The notes under the pieces: generated by a model
The model's database searches: none
What the model was told of the DNA's origin: nothing
What the model saw: only the letters and a program-made list of their open reading frames with translations
Origin: Mesorhizobium sp. J8
Lineage (GTDB): Bacteria; Pseudomonadota; Alphaproteobacteria; Rhizobiales; Rhizobiaceae
Direction of reading: 5' to 3'
Length of the DNA stretch: 64,000 nucleotides
Assembly (NCBI RefSeq): GCF_016591715.1
Contig: NZ_AP024109.1
Location: forward strand, 868,001 to 932,000
Program-made: the position numbers and the translations under genes
Part shown: positions 27,470 through 36,177 of the stretch, in pieces
How the letters are laid out: every line of letters starts with the position of its first letter
Position numbering within the stretch: position 1 is the first letter of the stretch

Positions 27470-28408
27470 ATGGCAAGGCGCGGCAAAATCGCGGCAAGGC
27501 AGGCCGTGAAAATGTGCGCGGTCGTCCTCGCGACGTTCGGCGCTGCTTCCTGGCCGGCACGCGCCGACTGGCGTGACGACATCGGAACGTTCCGCATCGG
27601 CATCGTCGCCGAACCGGGCGGCGGCAACACCGTTCCGGGGCTCGCGCGCCTGACCGAGGCCTACGCCAATGCACTCGGCATGAAGGTCGAGTTCGTCGTT
27701 GCGCGCGATTACGCGGCGCTGATCGAGGCGCAGGCGAGCGGACGCGTGCAATACGCAGTCTATTCCGCTCTCGCGTATGCCGCGGCTTCGGAGCGCTGCG
27801 GCTGTGTCGAGCCTCTGGTGGCGCCGGTCGATGCCGACGGCGCCGTTGGCATCCGTTCCGTCCTGGTGACGCGTGACGGCAAAGTGCCGGACCTCGCCGC
27901 ACTGGCCTCGCATCGAATCGCGATCGCGCCCGATGACAATGTCGGCGGTTCTCTGCTGCCGCTGGCGGCGCTGTCGGCCGAAGGCGCCAAGATCGCGCGG
28001 GATTCGCCCTTTCTTGTGCACGCCGCTTCAGCCACCGCGGCCGAGACGATGCTGGCTGGCGGCGAAGCGGACGCCCTGTTCGGGTGGGAGCCGGCCGGTG
28101 CCGACGGCCAGCCCAGCCATTCCGACGGCAGCGTCGCGCGGCTGGAGGCTGCCGGCATCCCTGAGGGGTCGCTTCGAGTGTTGTGGACCTCGGGCCTCTT
28201 GCGCTACGGCCCGCACGCCGTCCGCAGCGATCTCGACCCCGAGGCAAAGCGCCGGCTGACGGTCTTCCTGACCAATCTCAGGTCACAGACGCCCGATGTG
28301 TACGACCTGTTGGAGCGGGCGCATTCCGGCGGCTTCGGGCCGGCCGCGCGGAAAGACTATGCGATGGCGGTGGCGATCGTGCAGCGGGAAACGGACGGGC
28401 AGGACTAG
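27470..28408 (+). CDS. Periplasmic substrate-binding protein, PhnD-like
   Basis: A 312-residue exported protein with a signal peptide (hydrophobic stretch [18 protein letters not shown]). The mature part has the type 2 periplasmic-binding fold with [24 protein letters not shown] and [23 protein letters not shown], as in the PhnD family that binds phosphonates or phosphate-like anions. No permease or ATPase gene is adjacent, so the transporter partner is unknown. It may act as an orphan receptor. It diverges from deoB, and its TAG stop is the first three bases of repeat copy D. Confidence 0.78.
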   Translation: MARRGKIAARQAVKMCAVVLATFGAASWPARADWRDDIGTFRIGIVAEPGGGNTVPGLARLTEAYANALGMKVEFVVARDYAALIEAQASGRVQYAVYSALAYAAASERCGCVEPLVAPVDADGAVGIRSVLVTRDGKVPDLAALASHRIAIAPDDNVGGSLLPLAALSAEGAKIARDSPFLVHAASATAAETMLAGGEADALFGWEPAGADGQPSHSDGSVARLEAAGIPEGSLRVLWTSGLLRYGPHAVRSDLDPEAKRRLTVFLTNLRSQTPDVYDLLERAHSGGFGPAARKDYAMAVAIVQRETDGQD

Positions 28409-28509
28409 AGCAATTCCAGGAACAGTGTGACCGGTTTTCCGCACAGAATTGCGTAAAAACAAGGAGATAGGGCACTTCACCGTGTCCGTGAAACGGTGAA
28501 GTGCCCTAG
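28406..28509 (+). repeat. Full copy D of the palindromic repeat family
   Basis: Begins with the TAG stop of the binding-protein gene (TAGAGCAATTCCAGGAACAG) and ends 4 bases short of the TadG-like gene stop. The hairpin arms read GGGCACTTCACCG and CGGTGAAGTGCCC: two positions differ from copy B, and both are matched by complementary changes on the other arm. It fills the entire gap between two convergent genes. Confidence 0.92.
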
Positions 28510-28513
28510 CGTT

Positions 28514-29125
28514 TCAGCAGTCGCCGCAGGGTATCGTCGGGGACCGGCGCGGCCGTAGATAGTAGGTTTCGCTCATCGATATGTTGCTGAAAGCCGAGGT
28601 CAGCCCGAGCCCCTGCGAATTGCTGGCGGACCATGTGATGATCGGTTTGTAGCCGAGGTCGCTCTCGACGCGGACCAGGAAGGTGTTGCGGATCTTCAGC
28701 GTCGCCGGCACCGTGGTGATCGAGTTCACGGCCGCGTCGGCGCTGTAGGTGGTGCCCACCAGCTTACGCGACCATGCAACCTGAACCTTCGGCGACGCTT
28801 CGTCCGTGATCTGTATTCCTGTGATGATGATCGTCGGCAATGAACGGTTGTAAGGCTGCAGCGTCGATGTGCCGATCTTCATCATTGCATCGAGGTTGGC
28901 CTTCACGACGGTCTGCTGCTGCGTGACGAGATCCGCCACCATGCTGCCGATGCGGCTGACCTTCTTGCTGGTCTCGATAGCCTGCGAGGCCTCCATCGTG
29001 ATGAAATACATGATCAGCAGCACCGGCACGATGAACGCGAACTCGATCGCCGCGACGCCGCGGCGATCGTGGCAAAACCGCGCCACCTTCGCCGAAATCC
29101 ACCGCAGTGCCCCCGCACTATGCAT
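28514..29125 (-). CDS. TadE/TadG-family pilus assembly protein
   Basis: A 203-residue pseudopilin-like protein of the Tad (Flp) pilus. The processing motif is in RRGVAAIEFAFIVPVLLIMYF: cleavage after Gly, Glu at +5, then a membrane helix. The rest is predicted periplasmic with TadE/TadG-like composition and two Cys at the C-terminus (PCGDC). The ATG at 29125 has GGAGG five bases before it; a GTG four codons earlier is less likely. It follows a second TadE-like gene by 38 bases. Confidence 0.86.
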   Translation of the reverse strand: MHSAGALRWISAKVARFCHDRRGVAAIEFAFIVPVLLIMYFITMEASQAIETSKKVSRIGSMVADLVTQQQTVVKANLDAMMKIGTSTLQPYNRSLPTIIITGIQITDEASPKVQVAWSRKLVGTTYSADAAVNSITTVPATLKIRNTFLVRVESDLGYKPIITWSASNSQGLGLTSAFSNISMSETYYLRPRRSPTIPCGDC

Positions 29126-29163
29126 ATCGTCCTCCACGCCGCGGCTTCAGCCGTCGAGCAACC

Positions 29164-29757
29164 TCAATTGTCGTCGAATGGCTCGTTCTGCCAGGTCACC
29201 GATGCGAAATGCAGCGTGTTGCCGCCCTTCAGATTGGCCATCGACTTGGCCAGGAAATCGGTCATCACCGGCCATTTGTAGAACACCCGCAACATGTTGA
29301 TGGACTCCGCCAGCCCCGGCGAGACCGTGAAGGTCATCGAGTTGGTGCCTTGCACCAGCACGATGTCGCCGTCGACGATCTTGAAGCCCGCCGTGGCGGC
29401 GTCGGCGAAACTCGGATATTCGCGCAAATCAACCAGCAACCCCGGGCAACCCTGGGCCACCATGATCTCAAGCCTGCTGCAGATCAGCTGCTTGATGGAG
29501 GCTTCGGTGACGTTCGTCTTTTGCAATTGCCCGGTCCGCAGTTGGCGGGCCACGTCGTCGGTGACGTTGGCCATCACCTCCTGGCCGGCGAACGAAATGC
29601 AGCTTTCGAGAATGGCGAACACGAGAAGCGCGAACGGTATGGCCAGCATCGCGAATTCCATCGCCGTGCTGCCGCGCCTGTCGCTGAAAAAGCCAGGGCG
29701 CGATCTGGCGCGCGCCTTGCTGTCCAAGCCGTTGCCGGTTGTGGCATCCTTGCTCAT
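29164..29757 (-). CDS. TadE-family pseudopilin
   Basis: A 197-residue minor pseudopilin of the Tad pilus. RRGSTAMEFAMLAIPFALLVFAILE gives the Gly-cleavage, Glu +5 and Phe motif followed by one membrane helix. The C-terminal part is periplasmic with a Cys pair (LICSRLEIMVAQGCPG). CpaA is the expected prepilin peptidase. It is the first gene of a two-gene minus-strand unit with the TadG-like gene. A TTAA-N7-TTAA box about 100 bases upstream is a possible CtrA site. Confidence 0.88.
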   Translation of the reverse strand: MSKDATTGNGLDSKARARSRPGFFSDRRGSTAMEFAMLAIPFALLVFAILESCISFAGQEVMANVTDDVARQLRTGQLQKTNVTEASIKQLICSRLEIMVAQGCPGLLVDLREYPSFADAATAGFKIVDGDIVLVQGTNSMTFTVSPGLAESINMLRVFYKWPVMTDFLAKSMANLKGGNTLHFASVTWQNEPFDDN

Positions 29758-29855
29758 ACCGCGTCCTGCCGATCCCCTTTATGGTACCGGCGGCAAGGTT
29801 AGCGAAAACCCATTGAGTTCCGGTTTGGATGATCGCTAAATTCGTCGGGCGAGCA

Positions 29856-29870
29856 TTAAGCTGTCTTTAA
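29856..29870. promoter_or_regulatory. CtrA-like box (TTAA-N7-TTAA)
   Basis: TTAAGCTGTCTTTAA has the exact spacing of the CtrA full site. It lies about 100 bases before the TadE-like gene and just downstream of the CpaC-like small gene. CtrA controls pilus genes in Caulobacter, and possibly here. One match of this short motif can occur by chance. Confidence 0.4.
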
Positions 29871-29898
29871 TGCCGGCGGGTTCGCCCCTTCGCAACGC

Positions 29899-30321
29899 TC
29901 AGTGCCCGGCGCTCATTTCGGATTCGGAAGCCTTCTCGGCCTCGCTCTTGAACGCACTCTCGCAATAGGGTGTGCAGGACATGGTCTGGACTTCGGCGCG
30001 TCTGTAGATGCGTACCGAGGAAGCGGCCTGCCGCACGACGGTCACCTGTTCATCGATGATCGGGCTGCCGTCCGAATCGAGCACGACCATGTTGGTGACA
30101 CCGAAGCCCTTGCCGGTGAGAACGATGGTCGAGGCGTCCTGCACGGAGGCGTCGGCGATCGCCGGATTGCCGATGACGACCGTGTCGGCAGCGCGTGACA
30201 ATTTGACGATCTTTGCCTGGTTCATGGTGACTTCTATGCCGGCGCCGGCCCTGGCCGGCATGACCAACGCGGCGGTTGCCAGCAGCGCGGCGATTGGAAA
30301 CAGCGATCTCGACGACGTCAT
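29899..30321 (-). CDS. Stand-alone CpaC N-terminal-domain (secretin-like) protein
   Basis: A 140-residue exported protein. After a signal peptide (SLFPIAALLATAALVMPARA) it has one domain resembling the N-terminal region of CpaC (T2SS-T3SS_pil_N type): NQAKIVKLSRAADTVVIGNPAIADASVQDASTIVLTGKGFGVTN. There is no secretin barrel. The tail carries a Cys pair (MSCTPYCESAF) and is charged. It stands between the tadE pair and flp and likely helps build the outer-membrane gate, perhaps by binding CpaC. The start at 30321 gives the signal peptide directly. Confidence 0.78.
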   Translation of the reverse strand: MTSSRSLFPIAALLATAALVMPARAGAGIEVTMNQAKIVKLSRAADTVVIGNPAIADASVQDASTIVLTGKGFGVTNMVVLDSDGSPIIDEQVTVVRQAASSVRIYRRAEVQTMSCTPYCESAFKSEAEKASESEMSAGH

Positions 30322-30665
30322 TGAAGCGCTCCCGGCGGGCAGATTCTTCACGGAACATGAACGAGATTGGTGAAGCAACGGTTAAGCCGGCCCGGCATGA
30401 TTAAGGATCGGCTTGCATGTGCGTTATGCGTCGATGGCGCTTGCTGTTTTAGGAATAGTGCACAAGCGCCGGTTTCCCAAGGGCCCGAGCCGGCTGGCGA
30501 TGTTTAGGCCACGGTTAACCAACCGGCGCGTTCGCCACCGGAAAGGAATCGGTAAGGCTGTTTATTAAGCCGATCGAAACGGCTTCTCCCTAGATTTGCA
30601 GCATCCGATCAACCGCAAAGAGAAGTTGACGGAAGTGCTGTAACACGTGGAGTAGGAGCTCTCGA
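30322..30665 (+). promoter_or_regulatory. flp pilin leader region (344 bases)
   Basis: This gap separates the divergent CpaC-like small gene from flp. It must hold the flp promoter, but I see no convincing -35/-10 pair. TTAA half-sites occur near 30382, 30403, 30517 and 30566 without N7 spacing. The AGGAG Shine-Dalgarno sequence is at 30654-30658, 7 bases before ATG. Confidence 0.4.
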
Positions 30666-30845
30666 ATGTCTAATCTCATTGCACGTTTCGTGAAGGACGA
30701 ATCCGGCGCAACCGCCATCGAATACGGTCTGATCGCCGCCCTCATCGCGCTCGCCATCATGGTCGGTGCTACCCAGCTCGGTGGCGCGCTGAACGCCAAG
30801 TTCGCCAACATCGCCTCGACCCTCAACGGCGCCACGGCTCCGTAA
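30666..30845 (+). CDS. flp: Flp/Fap type IVb major pilin
   Basis: A 59-residue prepilin. The Flp motif is ESG followed by ATAIEYGLIAAL: cleavage after Gly, Glu at +5, Tyr at +6, then one hydrophobic helix (GLIAALIALAIMVGATQLG). The mature protein forms the fibre used for surface attachment. CpaA just downstream is the expected peptidase. It is the only major pilin gene in the window, and a strong terminator follows it, which would let it be made in excess. Confidence 0.96.
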   Translation: MSNLIARFVKDESGATAIEYGLIAALIALAIMVGATQLGGALNAKFANIASTLNGATAP

Positions 30846-30885
30846 CAAGACCGCGCTATCGCGTCTTTTCAATCGCAAAAAAGAA

Positions 30886-30910
30886 GGGCTGCCAGCTGGC
30901 GGCCCTTTTT
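30886..30910 (+). terminator. Intrinsic terminator after flp
   Basis: GGGCTGCC (30886-30893), loop AGCT, GGCGGCCC (30898-30905), then TTTTT. One G-T pair. It starts 41 bases after the pilin stop and should separate abundant pilin mRNA from cpaA. Confidence 0.87.
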
Positions 30911-31004
30911 CATGCGTCCGGCCGACTTTGATCGTCCGGCCTCATCGTTCGTTAATCCGGCGCGCCTAGGATGCCGCCGGAAAGCTGCATGGGCGCCGCA
31001 ACCG

Positions 31005-31523
31005 ATGCTTGAAGCCGTGATCTTCGTCGTCTTCCCCTTCTGCATGCTGTACGCTGCGGTATCGGACACCTTGTCGATGACGATCGCCAACCGCGTTCCC
31101 GTGCTGTTGGTGGCGACATTCGCGCTTGTCGCGCCACTCACCGGTATGGATTGGGCAACCTATGGCTGGCACTTCGCTGCCGGTGCCCTCGTGCTTGCGG
31201 TGACGTTCGGCCTCTTTGCGCTCGGCGGCATGGGCGGCGGCGACGCCAAGCTTCTGGCCGCGACCGCTCTATGGATGGGCCTCAACATCAACCTGATCGG
31301 CTATCTGGTGACGTCGGCCTTCATCGGCGGCCTGCTTACGGCGGCAATCTTAGCCTACCGGAAATCACCGCTCTCCATGTACACCGGTCACAACCGGTTC
31401 CTGCGCCATTTCGCGGACGAGAGCGTCGGCGTTCCATATGGCATCGCGCTGGGGGCGGGTGGGCTGATCACTTTCCCAGACTCGCCGCTGATGGTCTGGG
31501 CGCTGGAAAGGCTCACGACATAG
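31005..31523 (+). CDS. cpaA: Prepilin peptidase CpaA/TadV
   Basis: A 172-residue inner-membrane aspartic peptidase of the type IV prepilin family. Active-site Asp residues lie in AVSDTLSMTIANRV and in the GxGD motif GMGGGDAKLLAATALWMG. About five membrane helices are visible. The ATG at 31005 (MLEAVIFVVFPF) replaces a longer frame upstream with poor coding character. It would process the Flp pilin and the TadE/TadG-like pseudopilins. Two stacked terminators follow, so cpaB probably has its own promoter. Confidence 0.93.
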   Translation: MLEAVIFVVFPFCMLYAAVSDTLSMTIANRVPVLLVATFALVAPLTGMDWATYGWHFAAGALVLAVTFGLFALGGMGGGDAKLLAATALWMGLNINLIGYLVTSAFIGGLLTAAILAYRKSPLSMYTGHNRFLRHFADESVGVPYGIALGAGGLITFPDSPLMVWALERLTT

Positions 31524-31555
31524 GCTTGGGCCGAGATCGATATCGGCGACTCCCG

Positions 31556-31608
31556 GGCGGCTTGGCCGCCTTTTTGTTAAATTCCAAGGCGGCCCGGCCG
31601 CCTTTTTT
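31556..31608 (+). terminator. Two tandem intrinsic terminators between cpaA and cpaB
   Basis: First: GGCGGC-TTG-GCCGCC then TTTTTGTTAA (31556-31580). Second: AAGGCGGC-CCG-GCCGCCTT then TTTTGTTAA (31586-31613). The two units are near copies of each other, as if duplicated in tandem. Confidence 0.88.
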
Positions 31609-31754
31609 GTTAACGGCGGGCCGTTCCGTCTAATTTGAGTAAACCTTAAATTAATCACGATCGTAAGCATTGCATTAACCTTGTTTTGACGATTGCAGCT
31701 GCAAAGTCCGGCCTGGCGAGGTGGTTTGCCTTTAAGGCGAAGGGTTACGGACGA

Positions 31755-32567
31755 ATGCCAGCATCCCGATTGATTATTCTGGGCGTGGCTGCGGTCGCGG
31801 CGGGTGGCGCGGGCTATGTGGCGAAGAACATGGTCGTGGCGCCGCCGCCTCAGGTCGTGGTCGATGCGCCCAAGCAGCCGGCGATCGCGTTGCAGGATGT
31901 GCTGGTGCTTTCCGGCGACGTGCCGATGGGCAGTCAGCTCGGCAACAACATCAGCTGGGAACAATGGCCGGCCGATGGCGTCAACGCCAATTTCATCACG
32001 CGCGCGGCCGAGCCTGATGCGATCGAAAAGCTCAAGGGCTCGGTCGCCCGTGTCGCCATGTATACCGGCGAACCTTTGCGGCGCTCCAAGCTGGTCGGCG
32101 AGGGGCAGAGCTTCATGTCGTCGATCCTGCCTTCCGGCATGCGCGCCGTCGCGACCGCGATATCGGCCGACACGTCCGCCGGCGGCTTCATCCTGCCCAA
32201 CGACTTCGTCGACGTCATCATGACCCGCCGCGCCGACACCGGCAATGGCGGCAGCGGCTTCAACACCTCCACGATCCTCAAGAACATCCGCGTCCTGGCT
32301 ATCGACCAGACCATCCAGGAAGACGAGGAGGGCAAGAAGACCCGCGTCGGCCAGACTGCGACGCTGGAGCTGACGCCGCAACAGGCGGAGATCATCACGG
32401 TCGCGCAGCAGATGGCGGACCGCCTGACTCTCGCGCTGCGCCCGATCACCGACATCCATGAAAAGGTTACGGACGAGGCCGACTATCTGGTCAACGGCAG
32501 TGGCCGGCGCGGAACGGTGCGTCTGATCAAGTCGGGCGAAGTTTCCGAGGTGGGAGCAAGGAAATGA
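31755..32567 (+). CDS. cpaB: Flp pilus assembly protein CpaB
   Basis: A 270-residue periplasmic-facing Tad protein with one N-terminal membrane helix (ASRLIILGVAAVAAGGAGYVA). A SAF-like domain (LVLSGDVPMGSQLGNN to GEPLRRSKL) and the RcpC/CpaB domain (GMRAVATAISADTSAGGFILPNDFVDVIMTRR) follow. It is thought to link the secretin to the inner-membrane parts or peptidoglycan. The ATG at 31755 was chosen; a TTG at 31686 in frame is possible. Its stop overlaps the cpaC start by four bases. Confidence 0.94.
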   Translation: MPASRLIILGVAAVAAGGAGYVAKNMVVAPPPQVVVDAPKQPAIALQDVLVLSGDVPMGSQLGNNISWEQWPADGVNANFITRAAEPDAIEKLKGSVARVAMYTGEPLRRSKLVGEGQSFMSSILPSGMRAVATAISADTSAGGFILPNDFVDVIMTRRADTGNGGSGFNTSTILKNIRVLAIDQTIQEDEEGKKTRVGQTATLELTPQQAEIITVAQQMADRLTLALRPITDIHEKVTDEADYLVNGSGRRGTVRLIKSGEVSEVGARK

Positions 32568-34072
32568 GGCTGAACGGTAAACTGCTGCTCTCCCTCGCCG
32601 CCGCGGCGATCGGTTTTTTCCTGGTCGGCACCAGCGCCCCTGGACTGGTCGAAGCCAAGGCCGCTAGCGCCGGCGTGTCGGCTTCCGTCGCCACGCAGCG
32701 TGTCAAGCTCGGCCTCAACAAATCCGTGGTCATCGACTTGCCGAGCGACGCCTATGACATCCTTGTCGCCAATCCGGCGGTTGCCGATGCCGTGACCCGC
32801 ACGGCGCGGCGCATCTATCTCTTCGGCAAGGCGGTCGGCGAAACCAACATCTTCGTTTTCGGTCCCAATGGCGAGCAGATCGTCAGTCTGGATCTGGCCG
32901 TCGAGCGCGACGTCGCCGGGCTGGAAGACTATCTGAAGCGCTTCATTCCGTCCTCGCAGATCAAGGTCGAGCTGCTCAACGACAACGTCGTCCTGACGGG
33001 CATGGTCGACACGCCACTCGATGCCAAGCGCGCCGTCGACCTGGCCACCATCTTCGTGTCCGGCGGTGAAGCGACGACGGGTCAATATTCGCAGACCGCC
33101 GCCGGCGGCTCAGTCAATGGCGGCGTCGACATCAACAATCCAGACCAGGAGCGTCGCACCTCCAAGATCGTCAACCTCCTGCAGATCGTCGGCGACGACC
33201 AGGTGACGCTCAAGGTGACCGTCGCGGAAGTCAGCCGCTCGGTGATGAAGCAGCTCGGCGTCAATATGGTTGGCAGCGGTGGCAGCAACGGCATAACCTT
33301 TGGCTCTACCGTCGACACTTATCCCGGTCTCGGCAAGCCTCTTTCCAGCTCGGGCCTGAACTTCGCCAGTTCTTCCCTGCAAGGCACCATAAACGCCATG
33401 GAACAGTCGGGTGTCATGAAGACGTTGGCGGAGCCGACGCTGACCGCCGTGTCGGGCGAGAAGGCGACGTTCAAGGTCGGCGGCGAATACAACTTGGTGA
33501 GTTCCGTCACCAACAACAAATCGACAGACAATCAGACTGGCGAAAGGACCTGGACGGCAGACAAGGTTGAGTACGGCATCGGCTTGGAGTTCCAGCCGGT
33601 GGTGCTATCTGCCGGCCGCATCAGCCTGAAGGTAAGAACCGCGGTTTCGGAGCCAACTACAGAAGGTTCGTTCGCGTTGGGCGACACGAACATCATATCG
33701 CTGCGTAAACGCCTGGCGGACACAACCGTGGAATTGCCTTCCGGCGGTTCCATGATGATCGCTGGCCTCGTCCGCGACGATGTCCGCCAAGCCGTCGACG
33801 GTTTACCCGGACTGACAAAAATTCCCGTCCTCGGCACGCTGTTCCGCAGCCGCGATTTCGTCCGCAACGAAAGCGAGCTCGTCATCATCATCACACCCTA
33901 TCTGGCGCGGCCGGTGGCACGCAACGACCTGGCGAAGCCGGATGATAATTTCAATCCTGCGAGCGACGGCGCCGGCATGTTCCTCGGCCGCGTCAACCGC
34001 GTCTACGGCACCATGCAGACCGACAGGCCGCCGGGCCGCTATCACGGCGTGGTCGGCTTCATCTACAAATGA
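32564..34072 (+). CDS. cpaC: Pilus secretin CpaC/RcpA
   Basis: The outer-membrane secretin pore of the Tad pilus, 502 residues. It has a signal peptide, the pilus N-terminal domain (QRVKLGLNKSVVIDLPSDAYDILVANPAVADA), a BON-like segment (LLNDNVVLTGMVDTPLDAKRAVDLA), and the secretin barrel signature ending VPVL-like (GLPGLTKIPVLGTLFRSRDF) and ELVIIITPYLARPV. A Gly/Ser/Asn-rich insertion lies near residues 175-195. It is coupled to cpaB by ATGA overlap and to cpaD at its end. Confidence 0.96.
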   Translation: MRLNGKLLLSLAAAAIGFFLVGTSAPGLVEAKAASAGVSASVATQRVKLGLNKSVVIDLPSDAYDILVANPAVADAVTRTARRIYLFGKAVGETNIFVFGPNGEQIVSLDLAVERDVAGLEDYLKRFIPSSQIKVELLNDNVVLTGMVDTPLDAKRAVDLATIFVSGGEATTGQYSQTAAGGSVNGGVDINNPDQERRTSKIVNLLQIVGDDQVTLKVTVAEVSRSVMKQLGVNMVGSGGSNGITFGSTVDTYPGLGKPLSSSGLNFASSSLQGTINAMEQSGVMKTLAEPTLTAVSGEKATFKVGGEYNLVSSVTNNKSTDNQTGERTWTADKVEYGIGLEFQPVVLSAGRISLKVRTAVSEPTTEGSFALGDTNIISLRKRLADTTVELPSGGSMMIAGLVRDDVRQAVDGLPGLTKIPVLGTLFRSRDFVRNESELVIIITPYLARPVARNDLAKPDDNFNPASDGAGMFLGRVNRVYGTMQTDRPPGRYHGVVGFIYK

Positions 34073-34818
34073 GTGGGAATGCGGATATGTCCAAGTCAGC
34101 ATTGAAAGTCATGACGGTCCGGACAGCATCCGGTATCGCCAGGATCCATCGGCAGATGATGCCGGCACTGGCGGTCATGCTTGCGGCATCGCTCTCAGGT
34201 TGCGCCAACCGCGACAGCATCACGGTAGGATCAATTCCGGACGACTACCGCACGACCCATCCGATCGTGATCGCCGAGAAGAACCAGAAGATCGATCTGC
34301 CGGTCGGCGCCGGCGATCGCGGCATGACCGGTGCGCAGCGCGATGCGCTGCTCGGCTTCCTCGACGGCTACGACAGGAGCGCCGCGCCGGCATTGACGAT
34401 CGCGATGCCCGCCGGATCCGCCAACGAGGTTGCGGCACGGGCCGCCGGTCGCGATTTTGCCAGGCTCGCCATGGCGGCGGGCGTCAAGCGCAACCGCATC
34501 GTCATGACATCCTATCAGTCGGCGGTGCCGGAAGCGTCCGCGCCGGTGCGCGTCGCCTTCGTCGCGGTGCGGGCCCAGACCGACAAATGCGGCCGTTGGC
34601 CAGATGATCTGACGGACACGTCGGAAAATAAGCATTATGCCGACTTCGGCTGCTCCTATCAGAACAACCTCGCGGCCCAGGTCGCCAATCCCAACGATCT
34701 GATCGGGCCGCGCAAGCAGTCCGACATCGACGCTGAGAACCGCGGCGCGGTAATCGACACATATCGCGCCAGGGGTATCTCCGACGAGTTCCTTGGCAAC
34801 TCGGAAGTGACTTACTAG
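34069..34818 (+). CDS. cpaD: Pilus lipoprotein CpaD
   Basis: A 249-residue lipoprotein; the lipobox is LAASLSGC followed by ANRDS, near residue 45. The mature part has the CpaD/TadD-type core with YRTTHPIVIAEKNQKIDLPVG, and late CGRWPDDLTDTSENKHYADFGCSYQNNLAAQVANPNDL, a hallmark of the CpaD family. It probably acts as a pilotin-like factor for CpaC. The ATG at 34069 overlaps the cpaC stop; MSKSALK at 34087 is an alternative start giving a shorter signal region. Confidence 0.93.
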   Translation: MSGNADMSKSALKVMTVRTASGIARIHRQMMPALAVMLAASLSGCANRDSITVGSIPDDYRTTHPIVIAEKNQKIDLPVGAGDRGMTGAQRDALLGFLDGYDRSAAPALTIAMPAGSANEVAARAAGRDFARLAMAAGVKRNRIVMTSYQSAVPEASAPVRVAFVAVRAQTDKCGRWPDDLTDTSENKHYADFGCSYQNNLAAQVANPNDLIGPRKQSDIDAENRGAVIDTYRARGISDEFLGNSEVTY

Positions 34819-34857
34819 GCCGCGCCGCACGACGAAGAGAGCAGTCACGGAAAGAGC

Positions 34858-36147
34858 ATGACGATGAGCAATCTTGCCTACGATACGCCCGCGGAGATCG
34901 GCGATCTTTCGCAGCAGGATATCGCCGCCATGCAGGCGCTGCGTCCCGTGCCGCGCATTTCGATCCAGGCCTTCTGCGAGACCGAGGGAGTCGCAAATCC
35001 CGTCGAGCGCGCCGGCGAGGATCGCCGGATGGCCAAGGCCCATCTCAAGGTCCACATGGGAGGCATCCCGACCGCGATCGAGTTCTACCAGTCCGCGCCG
35101 ACGCCGAACCTGATCCTGCTGGAATCGCGCAGCGAACCGCAGCAATTGCTCGAGCAACTCGGCCAGCTCGCGGAATACTGCGATCCGTCCTCCAAGGTCG
35201 TGGTCATCGGCCACTACAATGATGTCGGGCTCTATCGCGAGCTGATCCGGTCCGGCATTTCCGAATATGTCATCGCGCCGGTCTCGATGACCGACATCGT
35301 CAGCGTCGTGTCGTCGATCTTCGTCGATCCGGAATCGGAGCCGATCGGCCGTTCGATCGCCTTCATCGGCGCCAAGGGCGGCGTCGGTTCGTCGACCATC
35401 GCTCACAACGTCGCCTGGGCGATGTCTTCCCTGTTCAAGTCCGAAGTCGTCATCGCCGATCTCGATCTCGCCTTCGGCACTGCCAATATCAATTTCGACC
35501 AGGATCCGGCGCAAGGCATCGCCGAGGCGGTGTTTTCGCCCGAGCGGGTCGACGAGGTCTATCTCGACCGTCTGCTCGCGCAATGCGCCGAGCATCTGTC
35601 GCTGCTCGCGGCTCCCTCCACGCTCGAGCGCGTCTACGATTTCGACCCTGAGGCCTTCGCACAGGTCATCGAAACGGCGCAGCGCAGCGCGCCTTTGCTG
35701 GTCCTCGACGTCCCCCATGTCTGGAGCGGGTGGTCGAAGAGCACGCTGACCAAGGCGGATGAGATCGTCATCACGGCCACGCCCGAGCTCGCGAACCTTC
35801 GCAACACCAAGAACATGGTGGACATGCTGAAGCGGCTGCGTCCGAATGATCCGCCGCCGAAGCTGATCATCAACCAGGCGGGCGTGCCGAAGCGGCCCGA
35901 GATCGCGGCTTCCGATTTCGCCGAGCCGCTCGGCATCACGCCGATGGCCGTGATCAACTTCGAACCGCTGCTGTTCGGCAATGCCGCCAACAACGGCCGC
36001 ATGCTCTCCGAGATGGACGCCAAGAGCCCGGTCGTCGCGACCATCAACGAGATAGCGCATGTGCTGACCGGACGCAGCGAAATCAAGACAAGGAAGAAGG
36101 CAGGCCTGGGTTCGATCCTGGGCAAGCTCTCGCGCAACAAGAAGTGA
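34858..36147 (+). CDS. cpaE: Pilus assembly ATPase-like protein CpaE/TadZ
   Basis: CpaE/TadZ is a ParA/MinD-like protein that positions the pilus machine, often at a cell pole. The 429-residue protein has an N-terminal receiver-like domain and a deviant Walker A (FIGAKGGVGSSTIAHN). Later motifs are ADLDLAFGTANINFDQDP, LLVLDVPHVWSGW and ITATPELANLRNTKNM. It ends in a basic tail (GKLSRNKK) that may bind membrane. It stands between cpaD and cpaF. A second start MSNLAYD lies two codons on. Confidence 0.95.
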   Translation: MTMSNLAYDTPAEIGDLSQQDIAAMQALRPVPRISIQAFCETEGVANPVERAGEDRRMAKAHLKVHMGGIPTAIEFYQSAPTPNLILLESRSEPQQLLEQLGQLAEYCDPSSKVVVIGHYNDVGLYRELIRSGISEYVIAPVSMTDIVSVVSSIFVDPESEPIGRSIAFIGAKGGVGSSTIAHNVAWAMSSLFKSEVVIADLDLAFGTANINFDQDPAQGIAEAVFSPERVDEVYLDRLLAQCAEHLSLLAAPSTLERVYDFDPEAFAQVIETAQRSAPLLVLDVPHVWSGWSKSTLTKADEIVITATPELANLRNTKNMVDMLKRLRPNDPPPKLIINQAGVPKRPEIAASDFAEPLGITPMAVINFEPLLFGNAANNGRMLSEMDAKSPVVATINEIAHVLTGRSEIKTRKKAGLGSILGKLSRNKK

Positions 36148-36177
36148 CGCCGGTTGAGCGGCATCGGGTAGTCGATC

